Assembly: GCA_002914805.1 (NCBI GenBank)
Contig: JXTB01000303.1
Location: 259,529 to 323,528, forward strand
Source of the DNA: Parasponia andersonii
Taxonomy: Eukaryota > Streptophyta > Magnoliopsida > Rosales > Cannabaceae
Direction: 5' to 3'
DNA: 64,000 nt
In this document: positions 21,426 to 32,113 of the stretch, in pieces
Numbering within the stretch: the first letter of the stretch is position 1
Layout of the letters: the number at the start of each line of letters is the position of its first letter
Program-made: the position numbers and the translations under genes
The notes under the pieces: generated by a model
Told to the model about the DNA's origin: nothing
The model's database searches: none
What the model saw: the letters and a program-made list of their open reading frames with translations, nothing else

Positions 21426-21885
21426 ATGGCAAGAGAAGAAGGATTAGAACAAAAAATTTGTGAATTTGATGGTTCATATTTCTCATTCTAGAGATTATAG
21501 ATTAGAGAATATCTGTACAACAAAATGTTGCATTGTACAACAAAATGTTGCATTAGCCTTTACTGGGGAGAAAACTATAAAAGATGGAGGATAGTAAGTG
21601 GAAACTCCTTGATCAGTAGATGTTAGGTGTAATCTGATTGACACTAATAAAAGACATTGCTCATAATGTGGTGGAGGCAAAAACCATAGAAAAGACAATG
21701 AACATCTTGTTTGATATGTACAAGAAACTATCCGCAAACATTAAGGTGCATCTTATGAAAAAGTTGTTCAATTTGAAGATGGAAAAAGGTGCTTCAGTAG
21801 CAGCACATATCACTGAGTTCAATACAATCATTTCTCAACTGATATTCAATGTGTTGTTATCGAAAGGAAAGCTACCAGAGCTATA
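21426..21885 (+). pseudogene. Copia C gag remnant
   Basis: Begins MAREEGLEQKICEFDGSYFS, the usual start of this copia Gag class (MA..., F.G..F). A 20-bp tandem duplication at 21514-21553 shifts the frame. The second frame (21638-21886) has NIKVHLMKKLFNLKMEKGAS and HITEFNTIISQL, the conserved UBN2 capsid blocks (usual KVHLMKKLFNLKM...HLNEFNTI). The end is truncated: the sequence jumps to integrase near 21890. Confidence 0.85.
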
Positions 21886-21889
21886 GATG

Positions 21890-22488
21890 GTTTAGTATAG
21901 TCTATGTGAAGGTTGTATCTTTTGCAAGCAGAAAAAAGTGAGCATTTCAAAAGACGGAAGAAAACCGTAAGTGACAAAATTAGAACTAGTTCATAAGGAT
22001 GTGTGGGGACTATCTCTTGTAAGATCTTTTGGAGCCTCAAGGTGCTACATGACATTCGTTAATGATTCTTACAGAAAGGTATGGGTTTATTTCTTAAAAA
22101 ATAAATCTGATATTTATGATATATTTAAAGAGTAGAAAGCCATGATTGAGAATGAAACTAATCTAAAAGTGAATGCTTATGGCTTGACAAGAGGATAAAA
22201 TATGATGATGATGATTTTAAGAAGTATTTTGTCGATAACAAGAACAAGACAGAGAGAAATATTTCAAGGAAATCTCAATAGAATGATGTTGCTAAAAGGA
22301 TGAATAAAACCTTGAATAAACACGATACGACTACGAGTTTACATGAAGAGTTGCCAAAGATATTTTTTATTAATGTAGTTAATACTATTGTATATTTTAT
22401 TAATAGAGGGCATCAGTAGTATTAGACTGTGAAAGTTTAGATAGGGTCTGGAGTGATAAAGGGATAAATCTTTCTTTTTTGAAAGTGT
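21890..22488 (+). pseudogene. Copia C integrase remnant
   Basis: Reads CEGCIFCKQKKVSISKDGRK (integrase zinc-binding end), then LELVHKDVWGLSLVRSFG with the first catalytic Asp (usual HTDVWGP), YMTFVNDSYRKVWVYFLKNK, KAMIENETNLKV, a disrupted middle, LPKIFF, VNTIVYFINRG and FLKVFG. The order is right for the integrase core. Stops and frameshifts are frequent. The domain joins newly made element DNA to the host chromosome in living copies. Confidence 0.8.
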
Positions 22489-23340
22489 TTGGTATTAGGA
22501 TAATACCCAAAAAGTGTTTCTTATTTATGGATATTTATTGAGTAGTTGGAATATTTAATAAAGTGAACTTTTGTGCATAGTATTTGTGATAACATTTAAA
22601 TTATTAGTACAATAGCAAATGTCAAAAGATTTCATAATTTATTCATTAGAGAAATATATTTGAATAAAATTATTTATTAAATGTAAGACTTATTTTCTCT
22701 AATTAAATCAAATAAGATTGCTCATGACTAATAAGAGAAGCTGGATACTTCTCTCAGAGTGTATTACAAGACTTTATGCATTTATAGTATGTCTTAAATC
22801 TATATTGGTGTGACCACATACAAAAAGTCTTGATGTAAATATTGAACAAGGACCACAAGAAATATGTTCTTGTAATAAGTGTCGTTGACAAGAATATATT
22901 CTCACAAACTTAATAATTAATGCATGTCTTTCTTTTGTATTTATAACTTATATTATTTAAGATGTTAAAAGGTATAGATCAAGAAATTGATGTTTTAAAC
23001 CCTGACATTTTGGGGATGCATTATTATGGGCATTGGTAATATATGTTTATGGATATGGAATCTATAACTTTATTATATAGAGAAGTGAATATTGCTTTGA
23101 GAAGCTATAAGAGTTTGGATTATTTAAATCTTAGCTAAGTAATTAATAAAATTATATATTTTATTAATTGAAGACTTTTTATAAGTCTGGTCATCTATTA
23201 AATATAATCTTGTATCAAAAAATTGAAAGATATAATTAGAGGAGAAAATAGTAATTTTACCTAGCTCTAATTATCGGTATTTATGTAGGAATACACGTAC
23301 AAATGTTAATTATTAAATAGATATAATTTTAATTGTAAAG
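22489..23340. other. AT-rich, LTR-like, unassigned
   Basis: Starts at the copia C break with tgtttggtattagg and holds no coding blocks. Its composition resembles an LTR fragment, but I find neither a partner copy in the window nor clear ends. Confidence 0.3.
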
Positions 23341-23353
23341 TATGATATAGGAC

Positions 23354-23600
23354 GTGCGTATTAGAGTTTCAGTGTATTTATTTTATTTATTTTCGTAATT
23401 ATTTATTTTATATATTTTTTAGTTAGTTTTTAGTTGTCATATGAGGTATTTTAATTGAACTAGGACTCTATTAGGTATTTTAGGAGTATTCGACATAGAT
23501 ATAAAAGCTCTAAAGCATGTATTTGGCTGTTTTTTTAAGATCAGTAAGGCTAAAAGTTCATTAGGCTCTTCTAGATCCTCCCAGAAATCGGATCTCAAAA
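23354..23600 (+). repeat. Gypsy LTR piece a
   Basis: Shares with 25090-25300 the words ttattttatttattttc, ggtattttaattgaac and aagctctaaa.catgtatttggc. A TATA box (atataaaag, about 23500) lies at the same place as in the other copy (25250). Both are in plus orientation. Confidence 0.75.
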
Positions 23601-24045
23601 CTGTTTAAATGGATGTATTGGAACCTCTAAGATCAGCCGTTTGTTTGTGAGGAACTCAGATTATCTTCCTATTATTCCACCCAAATTTATAGGTATTATC
23701 TCTCCCCATATGCATGACATTCATATAAAAAATTCATTGCCTACCTGGGAGGATATGACAAGCATCCATATCTACTATGCCACAAAAAAATCTCGTCCTT
23801 GTAAAATTTTCCTAGAGAAAGGCACTTTGCACCTTTCATTGACATTAGTTTCAGCACCTTTTTTATTCATTTATTCCGATCTATCCTATAGGGAGTGGAG
23901 TGTAGTTCGGTTTATAAGCCTAAGGTTTTGACTAAAGCCTTAGAGATGATGTTTTCACTACTACCACCATCAATTATAACATTTCACACTTTATTGTTAA
24001 TAGTACATTTAATATGAAAAATAGAGTGGCATTGTGGAACTTCCT
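23600..24045 (-). pseudogene. Gypsy protease remnant
   Basis: The minus strand reads VPQCHSIFHIKCTINNKV, then a stop, NVIIDGGSSENIISKALVKTLG (aspartic protease with DGGS active site, as in CRM/Reina-type elements), and after a disrupted part VDMDACHILPGRQ (usual VDMDACHLLLGRPWQ) and MNVMHMGRDNTYKF. The order is correct for the protease and its C-terminal linker. Reading frames are broken. The plus-strand frame at 23641-23931 is its antisense shadow. Confidence 0.8.
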
Positions 24046-24663
24046 GTTTTGGTGTTAGCAAGAGATTTTATACTACGCGTGACACTTCCTCTCCTTCATC
24101 TCCATCCAGAATTTCTTTATCTTCATAACTTTCTAGAGCATCCTCAGATAGTTCTTCGTGGTCTTCTTCTACTACATTAGCAAGCCTTCATGGTGACATT
24201 CATTAGATTTATGTCCAGGTTGTTTACACCGAAAACATTTCCCAAGATTTGGTCGAGCATAAGGATCTGTAGTAGTTCGAGATTGAGTTCCTGCTTGCTG
24301 CCTTAAGTTGGAGCTCGAAGCTTCTTCCCTTCGTGGTCTACCACTTATTTGAGGATTATTGGTATGTTTGTTTGGAGTGTCCTAATTAGTTTCAGGGTTA
24401 TGATTTTTTGGTTGTTTATAAGCCTCTTTATACTTTCTTGGTCATTGTTATGAGTCTTTATAGGGCCTCCTTGTTGATTGTGATCTTATGATGGGTTTAG
24501 CTAGGTTGTTTTCGACCTTAAATGTGAGATTAAGAGCTGTTGAAAGCTTCCAAGTATCATGAAGAGCGAGCCATTCTTGAATGATAGGCTTTAGCCCTCC
24601 AGTATACCGAGCATTGGAGGTCAATGTGTGCACTAAGTCGATAAAACTCCTCTTTCTACTCAT
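24046..24663 (-). pseudogene. Gypsy gag remnant with CCHC knuckle
   Basis: The frame 24663-24448 has ARYTGGLKPIIQEWLAL and TWKLSTALNLTFKVE, the Gag region before the nucleocapsid (usual RYVGGL...IQD...L.T..EA...A...E). Near 24240 the zinc knuckle CFRCKQPGHKSNEC is intact in all four ligands (C, C, H, C). It is followed by acidic sequence leading to the protease. Stops lie between the two parts. Confidence 0.8.
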
Positions 24664-24714
24664 TTACTGATATGTATGCTTGTGTACAACTTTGAAGTTG
24701 CTGATAGAACATCA

Positions 24715-24930
24715 ATATTCCAAATCTTTGAAATATTGATAAGTCATCCCAAATGTTCTATGGAATAGGAAGTGGAGTGTAAAGGTCCGTATTTTGTGCT
24801 TGTACTTTAGGAACTTGACAAATGGAGCATCGTTGAACATACTTCCCAACATCTGTTTTAAGTTATGGGTCTTCCACAAGGGTAATGGTTTTATCACGAC
24901 CAACATGACCACCAAAACCACCTCCATAGA
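24715..24930 (-). pseudogene. Gypsy integrase zinc-binding fragment
   Basis: The minus strand gives GGHVGRDKTITLVED, then [19 protein letters not shown] and YTPLPIP, matching the H2C2 domain of Ty3 integrase (usual GHFGRDKT...V...C..CQ..K...QN.GLYTPLP.P). It is placed upstream of gag on the same strand, out of normal order, and is truncated at both ends. Confidence 0.8.
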
Positions 24931-24989
24931 GTTCGCGGACTAGTGCTCTATATGAATATAGCGGACTAGGTGTTCTCTTCAACCTTCAA

Positions 24990-25077
24990 TATTGTTGATC
25001 TATATAAATATTTTCCTCCGAATGTGCTGCAAATTATTGCCGAAAATTCGAGGATGAGTATTTTTTCTTAGAATAGG
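24990..25077 (+). pseudogene. Plus-strand gypsy pol tail and polypurine tract
   Basis: Reads KFEDEYFF before the purine-rich agaatagggaatgatg. This matches the usual gypsy end (FEDEFF, then AAGGGGAGAATGATG) and fixes the plus orientation of the LTR that follows at 25078. Confidence 0.65.
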
Positions 25078-25560
25078 GAATGATGAGGATGCATTAGAGT
25101 TTTAGGGAATTTATTTTATTTATTTTCATAATTATTTGTTTTGTATTTTTTAAATAGTTTTTAGTTATCTTATTGGTATTTTAATTGAACAAGGACACTA
25201 TTAGGTATTTAGTTAGACTAGGACTCTAGTTAGAATTGTTCAACATCTGTATAAAGGCTCTAAAACATGTATTTGGCAGTCAATTTTCAGATCAACAAAA
25301 TTTCCAAGTTAGTTTATATTTTTTACAAGATTTGTCTCCAAACTCCTTGTACGAGTCTAATCTTTAATTCATACTTTATTAAAGTATTTTGTAATATTTA
25401 TTTGATTCGAGAGTCTAGTTTAGATTTTTAGTAGAATAAGTCTATAACTAGTAGTATAAGTCCACTTGTATTAAGAATTAATTAGAACTAGAATTTTATC
25501 TACTAGAGTTTGAATTAAATAGATCTATTTTGATCCCCAACCTATACCTACATCTTGGAC
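25078..25560 (+). repeat. Gypsy LTR piece b (3' LTR)
   Basis: Starts tgatgaggatgcattag after the polypurine tract. Homologous to 23354-23545. TATA box near 25250 (gtataaaggctc). The downstream boundary is not clear. Confidence 0.65.
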
Positions 25561-26097
25561 TATATGAGATCAATTAGGCTCAAACAACTTAATCTGCAAA
25601 TACAAAAAAAAGGGAGAAAAAACTAGATAGTAAGGCCACTACTTGCTCTATAGAGCAAGAGAAATTTGGCCAGCCCATCTCCCATAAGGCTGGTCGAATT
25701 TTCCTCCTTATGGGAGGAGCTATAAAAGGCTCCTCCCCACTTTTTCTGTGAGTAAGTTCAGTTTTTGTTGAAACATATGTTTGGCAGTTGCACATAGAAA
25801 ACTAAGAGAAAAATGAGTGAGATAAATACTTGGAGCCACCGTTAGAGACTATTGGAGTTATTGGATTCTCACTTGGAGTTGATCAAGGTCATGGTGCCCA
25901 CACACCTTTTCAATTTCAAGTTTGGTACATAAGAAGGAAGACTCACTAGTTAAGGAACAATCCTACTATATGTATTTAGACCTTAACTAAGATCCAAAAA
26001 AGGTTTTTAAAAAACAGTAATATGAAAAAAAAAAATTGTTTTCCATGCTTCTATTTATCTTTGATTTTGTCACGTTTTTCATAAATTATAACCAACA
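25561..26097 (+). repeat. Copia-type LTR, 3' part
   Basis: Contains a TATA box (gctataaaaggctcc, 25719-25733) preceded by a perfect 11-bp inverted repeat, and ends aaccaaca followed by a decayed tRNA-iMet primer site (26099-26112). The internal region is lost: the gypsy F LTR begins at 26120. The upstream end is unresolved. Confidence 0.5.
25679..25716. promoter_or_regulatory. 11-bp inverted repeat upstream of TATA box
   Basis: CTCCCATAAGG (25679-25689) and CCTTATGGGAG (25706-25716) are perfect inverse copies with a 16-bp spacer, ending four bases before the TATA box at 25721. A binding site for a dimeric factor is possible (inference). Confidence 0.7.
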
Positions 26098-26098
26098 A

Positions 26099-26112
26099 TT
26101 GATTTCAGACCC
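26099..26112 (+). other. Decayed copia primer binding site
   Basis: TTGATTTCAGACCC resembles TTGGTATCAGAGCC, directly after an LTR ending in AACA. Confidence 0.45.
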
Positions 26113-26787
26113 ACTATAGTGATCCGACCTTTCAAACTATTAACTACTTACATTCTTAGCTTAATTATTTAAAAAGAGGAATTTAGACGCAAAAAATTCA
26201 TGACAAAATTTTTTTTAATACTTTATTTCATTTTAAAAGATTTATATTCATAACTAACCATTTACTTAATTTGATATTTTTGAAAACAAGAAAAATGTTT
26301 CTCGATGATTAAGCAACCTTTATTTTAATTTATTTATAAACTTTTTCTTATGGTGATTTAATAATGCAGAACCATAACGGGATCCCAGGTGAGGAAGGGA
26401 GTCACATACAGACCACTTAAGTCCCAAGTTCTCCTTAGACAATTTAAGTCTTTTTGACAGAACTCTTTGTGTTTTTTTTTTATTTATTTAAATCAAAACA
26501 TTTTCTCTTTTAGATCTTTTCAAAAACATTCGTTTAAACCTTATTAAATTGAAATACATTTTCAAGTTCAATTTAATGAAATCATGCATTGTGAAATAAA
26601 ATGCCAAATTATAAGTATGTTTTCAAATAATATCAAGTTTACATAATTGAAATCATTTGTCTCATAATAAGAACATATGCGGATGAAATTTTAATGGTTA
26701 TATTCTATTGCCTGTGCCTCGCATTCATCCCTGTCTCAATTCTAGCTAACCTATCAATCAAATCAGAAGTTTTTTTTCCTTTGGTAC

Positions 26788-27472
26788 CTATAGTATGGAT
26801 ACTTATAAAATGTGAGCTTTCACTCAGTAAGTACAATGTAATTCCCACAAAATCTTTTATTTATAAACAAATAATCTTTTATGAAAGTCTAGTTATGCTG
26901 TTTTATGAAATCATTACTTTATGCTTTATTATAAGATATTGTATCATTATTTTATCTCATTCTTTATTACAAAGTCTTTTATCTTTCTTATGGGTCCTGT
27001 GTATGTACTGACTATAATGGAAAACTAAGAGAACGACCCATCTAAAAACACCCGCAGTCATAATCTTAACAAACTTTTCCTTAGGAATCCTCGCTTACGG
27101 GAGATTAGTTTTATTTTCCCTCAGATATCCTTATCTAGTGGAGGTTGGTACGGTACTTTTAAATTCTTTATCTTATTTAGTCTTCTCTTAACATGAGTGG
27201 ATACACTTCAACAATAAACCCAAACTTATATTCTACTATCATGCCATTTCCTTTGTTAAGGTATACTAAAGTATCTTTATATGATAATACTATAAAATAA
27301 GTATACATAATTTTTATAGCATAGAAAATATATCTTTATAAGTATACATTATACCTAGGCCATACAATAATAAAATAAAGGCAAGTTAACACATGAAATA
27401 ATTTCAATCATATCATACTACAGATATGAAACATTTTCAAATCATCCATGTCATAGGTAAGATTATACTTAC
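26788..27472 (-). other. Putative intron in F LTR
   Basis: Element sense: donor ATTACGAG/GTAAGTATAATC, acceptor ACTATAG/GTACC, length 685. A TACTTACTGAG block with the hairpin halves GTGA-GTGA-AGCTCAC-like lies 20-45 nt before the acceptor (26811-26830). Donor, hairpin block and acceptor are all repeated in the plus-strand copy (54153-54846, 694 nt). This is an inference from sequence and has not been tested. Confidence 0.5.
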
Positions 27473-27900
27473 CTCGTAATATGATTGTCCTAGTTTCACT
27501 CGTTAATTATATATGTCTAGGTCGAAGTTTTGGCCTTGCAAGCTTGAATCTTCTTTCTTGGAGTGCTTAGGAACTTTTCTATGTATCAATATTTTACTTC
27601 TAGAGTCTTTCCTTCCTCATCCTTAAGTCTTTACCACAAAATTAGGTGCTCTCTTCTCTTGATTACAATTCTTAATTTCTAGAGTCTTTATAGGAAAAGC
27701 AAAGAAGATGGATAAAATATTATAGCTCTTGTAGGTTTGGAAGAAAGTGAGGTAAAAAAGAGTTTTTTATTTATTTATTTATTTTTGAGATAGGATAATT
27801 AGAAAAATGAAGATAGTTTTGGCTAAGTAATTGGAAAGTTAAGTATGGATTTCCAATTGCTAAATAAAGAATCTATTTTTAGGTCATCCATAAGAGGTAT

Positions 27901-28568
27901 CCAATAATATATACTTTCACATTCCATCTTATAATCCAACCACCGTTATTACTAATTTTATCAATATATCTTCCTTTCCTGTTCTATTACGTTATCTTTT
28001 ACTTTATTTTCATTCATCCACTACTTTTGTCTCTAATCTTTCTTCTTTTTCAATTATTTGAAATCCAATACTACTAGCTCCCAAAAAAATTTTCCACTAT
28101 ATTATTCCTTATCATACTTTTTGAATTATTTTGGAGACAAAAGCTACTAATTAGTTTTGTCTATGTCTTCTACTTTGAATTATGGACACTAATTTCCAAA
28201 TAATATTTCCATTATTATTTTCCTTTTTCATTATCCAATAATATACACTTTTACATTCCATCTAATAATCTAAGTACTATTATTACTAATTTTGTTAATA
28301 TATTTTCTTTTCCTACTCCATTACCTTATCTTTTACTTTATTGCTAACTCATCCACTATTTTTGTCTGTAATATTTCTTCATTTTTAATTATTTGGAATC
28401 CAATACCACGAGTTCCCAAAGAAATTCTTCACTATATTATTTCTTTTCATATATCTTTGAATTATTTTGGAGACAAAAACTACTAATTAGTTTTGTCTAT
28501 ATCTTTGACTTTGAATTATGGCCACTAATTTCTAAAGAATATTTCCATTATCATTTTCCTATTCCTAA
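27901..28568. repeat. 334-bp tandem duplication in F LTR
   Basis: The unit beginning ccaataatatatac at 27901 recurs at 28235 (ccaataatatacac), with matching words throughout (ttttggagacaaaa, ctactaattagttttgtcta). A partial third copy follows at about 28565-28620. Weak frames at 28292-28575 are within it and are not genes. Confidence 0.85.
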
Positions 28569-29139
28569 CTTTTGAATTATTTTAGAAACAAAAGTTATCA
28601 ATTAGTTTTGTGCATATTTTCTTTTTTTCGAATTACCTATTAACTTTATCCCTTTTTTTTTCTATTCCACTAATTTATAGTTATTACCTCCCTAAGATAA
28701 AACTTCACTATTCTTCGTCTTTTTCTATAACATATTATCCACCCCTAGATTGATTTATTTACTTAAATCCTAGTCATTCAAATTATGGTGTGATACTATT
28801 TTGGTGCAACCCTTAACTTTAAGTTATAAAATGTAACAATTTTCAATGTGACATAAACATGTCACATTCTTACATAGGTTATATTGATGTACATAATGTA
28901 ATCTTTATAGAATTAATTTAATATTAAGAAAAACTAACTTAGAATTTCTAAATTAAAACAAAGAATAATTATAGTTTTCTTACATAATAAAATTTAACGT
29001 TAAAATAATACTACACACATAATTTCAAGTATTTGTGAACATAAACTTATTTAAATTCAACACTAAGTTTATTAATAATAGTTCTACTAAGGTTGCAAGT
29101 CTAGGAATTCATAGGGGGTTACAATCTCCCTTACTTGCA

Positions 29140-30951
29140 AAATTTTCGTTCTCGAAAATTAGAATAATTCTAGGTCCTTTTCCTTCATCTCATCATCTCG
29201 TTCTCAAGTAGCCGCTTCGATCTTGTGGTTTTGCCATAACACCTTAACTAAAAGTATGGTCTTGTTTCTAAGACACTTTTCTTCACGAGCTAAAATCTCT
29301 ACTAGTTTCTCCTCACATGTCAAGTCCTCGTGAACTTCAACAGGTTCATGTTTCAAAACATGTGACGGATCTAAGATGTATTTCTTCAATGGACGCATAG
29401 AATACATTATGCATTGATGCTAGTTTAGGTGGTAAAGCCAACTTACAGCCTACTTTGTCAATTTGTTCTAAAATTTCGAATGGTCCGATGTATCTTGGAT
29501 TCAAATTTTCTCTCTTTCCAAACTGCGTCTCTCACTTGGAATTCAAATAGAGTTCACTTGTCTGTATAGCTTTTCTATCTACTCTGAGCAGGTTCCATCC
29601 TTTTCCTAATTTTTTGTATAGCTTCGGTGGTTTCTTTTTTGAAATCGGTGGTTTCTAAATGTTTCTCTCCAGTTCAAACCAATGTATTGGAGATCCACAT
29701 ATTCTCTCATAAAGTACTTCATAAGTTGCTATCTTGATAGAGGCATGGTAGCTATTATTATAGAAGAACTTTATCAATAGAAGCTTCTTATTCCATACTC
29801 CTTTAAAGTGTATGACGCACGCCCTAGGAATATCCTCCAAAGTTTGGATGGTTTGTTCTGACTACTATCAATTTGAGGGTGGAGAGCCATGTTAAAATTT
29901 AGCTTTGTACCTAAGGCTTGTTAGACTTTTCTCCGAAATATAGAGGTGAATTGACTTCTGATTAGAAATAATCATTCATTGTATTCCATGTAGTTTGACT
30001 ATCTCAGCTATATATAATTCAACAAACGTTTCTAATGAATAATCGATTTTATTGGTAGAAAGTGTGTTGATTTAGTTAGTCAGTCCACAATCACCCATAT
30101 TGTATCATATTTTTCTTGCATTCTTGGTAATCCAACCACAATATCCATAGCAATTTTCTCCCATTTTCACTCTAGAATTTCAATTAGTTGCATTTCTTCA
30201 ACAGGTTACTTGTGTCCAGCTTTTACTTTTTGATATATCAGGCACCTTTGTATGAATTTAGCAATATCAGTTTTCATTCCACTCCACCAAAAGTGCTCCT
30301 TTAGATCCTTACACATATTTGTTGCATTAGGATGGACAAAATAAGGGGTTTGTGTGCCTCAGAAAGGATCTGATTCCTCATTTTGGCATCATTGGGTATG
30401 CATAATCTACCATTTAGTTTGAGAATTTTGTCAGAAGAGAGATTGAGCTTAGTCTATTTTCCTTCTATAATGTCTTCCTTAATTCGTACTAAGACAAAAT
30501 TGAGCTCTTGGGTTTCCTTCATGTTCTCAAAAATATTTAGTTTAAGAGTTAATAGAGACAATTTACCTATTATTAACTCTAAACCGATGTTGTTTATATC
30601 TTCCTATAAAAGCTTAGGTAAGGCTTTTATTGACATCAAAGTTACAATCATTTTTCTACTTAGCGCATCTGCTACCCTGTTTGCCTTACCCGGTTGGTAC
30701 AAGATTTCACAATCATAATCCTTTACTAACTAAAGCTATCTACCTACCTCATATTCAACTCTTTCTGAGTGAATACGTACTTTAGGCCTTTATGGTTAGT
30801 GTAAATTTGATATTAAGCCCCGTATAAGTAGTGTCGCGAAAGTTTTAGAGTGAATACTACAATAGCAAGTTCTAGATCATGAGTTGGGTAGTTCTTCTCA
30901 TGTTCCTCTAGTTATTGAGAACCATATGCCACGACCTTTCCATTTTACATT
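29140..30951 (-). pseudogene. Gypsy F pol remnant (RNase H to chromodomain)
   Basis: Minus strand. 30951-30700: RNase H pieces ([27 protein letters not shown]). About 30300: integrase zinc-binding part. 30160-29860: integrase core with MVGLPRMQEKYDTIWVIVD and TKSTHFLPI. 29840-29655: FFYNNSYHASIKIATYEVLYE. 29640-29204: KLALPPKLASMHNVF, DPSHVLKHEP, ILAREEKCLRNKTILLVKVLW, the C-terminal chromodomain-like end of Tekay/Del elements. Trp-to-stop (ATWERE reads AT-stop-ERD) and other stops abound. The 5' half is missing because element K inserted at 30952. Confidence 0.85.
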
Positions 30952-31263
30952 TGTAACACCACCTTAGTCTAAGGTTATTAGATTAGGAGGTATTATCATT
31001 GAATTCCTTAAACTTTAAAAGAAATGTGGAATATTTTTTTTTATTAAAATAAATATCTCAGTAAAGTCTCTATTAAATTAATAAAGAAAATACTAACAAT
31101 AATTTGAAAGTCATGTAATCTAAGGAAAAATTTTAAAAATATAAAATGTAATTAATAGAAAATAAAAACTAGAAAATATTCAATCAATTTAAATCTAGAC
31201 CACTAGACCACCATGTCATCGAGTCGCCTCATCACTACCATCCGATATGCTACTATTCATCAC

Positions 31264-31944
31264 CTGAAAAAATGTTAAATAATATAAGGAGCTAAAAGCC
31301 CAGTAAGTAAACCACAATGCACACAATTGATGAGGCATGCTTTAGTTATTTTCTAAATTATGTTCTTTGTGATCTTCCGATAACTTTGAAGACTTTTCAT
31401 TTTAATCCTTGAGAGCGCTCAGTGTAATGCCTAAGCTTTTGGTAACCAGTGGGCCGTGATTGCTGAACTAGTTTTTTTTACTTTGCTACCGATTCCTTGG
31501 TAGAGCCACATTAGAGGTATAAACTAAGTGTTCCTAGCCTATGTAGCCACACATACATTAATAATCCCGAAAAGGCCTATCGTCCCCAGAGTCAAAATCA
31601 TATGGGGCACCTCTATAATATAGTCTATTGTCATTTATCCTTGATGGGTACGCAGGTCTCCCACATCCCGTGCCCACTCAGCCCTCTAGACCTAGATAGA
31701 TACCAATTTCTTTTAAATCTTACTTTTCAAAATCTTTAATTAATTTAGAAAAATCATTCAATTGTAAACTATTGTTCTTTTGAAACATACCATTTTATAA
31801 AATAATGTCATGCATATGGATGACCATGCCTCATGTAAAATAATATGTTATATGTCATCAATTTCCACGTAAAACACATATAACACATAATTATACAATA
31901 TAAAATATATAAACAATTAAAGCAGTTAAGTATGGTTTACTTAC
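31264..31944 (-). other. Putative intron in K LTR
   Basis: Element sense: donor ACTTAAT/GTAAGTAAACC, acceptor ATTTTTTCAG/GTG, length 681. The block TACTTACTGGGCTTTTAGCTCC lies about 40 nt before the acceptor and contains CTTAC, a good plant branch-point match. Geometry is close to the F pair. Inference only. Confidence 0.5.
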
Positions 31945-32041
31945 ATTAAGTCCAAGCGAAATTAAAAAGTCAAGAAAAGTGAGAATATCCTCCGAATGCT
32001 TACGACGTACGTGCCCTACCTATATCATCAGGATTATAAAT

Positions 32042-32113
32042 GCAAATTTGCTTAATTTATTTTTCTTATTTCAATAAGCAAATTTACTTAATTTATTTTT
32101 CTTATTTCAATAA
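32042..32113. repeat. 36-bp tandem duplication in K LTR
   Basis: The unit starting gcaaatttgcttaattta at 32042 is repeated from 32078 with one difference. Confidence 0.9.

Larger units (their letters stand above)
21006..22488 (+). mobile_element. Remnant of a third copia element, C
   Basis: Abuts the B 3' LTR. It has the last 384 bp of a different LTR (ending ccctaaca at 21389), a primer site, gag and integrase core, and stops at the integrase LKVFG block. Protease, RT, RNase H and the 3' LTR are absent. The LTR phrase gtcttttggttgtatacggg is of a kind I recall from plant copia LTRs. Confidence 0.8.
23341..25560. mobile_element. Scrambled Ty3/gypsy remnant (CRM/Reina-like)
   Basis: Two plus-oriented LTR pieces (23354-23600 and 25078-25560) flank coding pieces that are all on the minus strand and in the order integrase, gag, protease, whereas a normal element runs gag, protease, RT, integrase on the strand of its LTRs. 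RT and RNase H are absent. This looks like two elements joined and internally inverted, or nested insertions with deletion. Confidence 0.7.
26120..29123 (-). repeat. 3' LTR of gypsy F, about 3.0 kb
   Basis: Element-sense start TGTAACCCCCTATG at 29123, straight after a polypurine tract (29124-29134). The far end is at about 26120, where the partial copy at 54045-55329 ends in GGTCGTTACA. 26130-27535 is the inverted counterpart of 54090-55329. It holds a 334-bp tandem duplication and the putative LTR intron 26788-27472. An extra segment of about 165 bp (26365-26530) is absent from the other copy. Confidence 0.8.

Noticed and set aside
23641..23931. 96-residue plus-strand frame
   Set aside because: Antisense of the gypsy protease (VDMDACHILPGRQ on the minus strand).
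26694..27011. 105-residue hydrophobic plus-strand frame
   Set aside because: Inside the F LTR on its antisense strand; hydrophobic because of TTT/ATT-rich sequence. The frame is not kept in the copy at 54850-55030.
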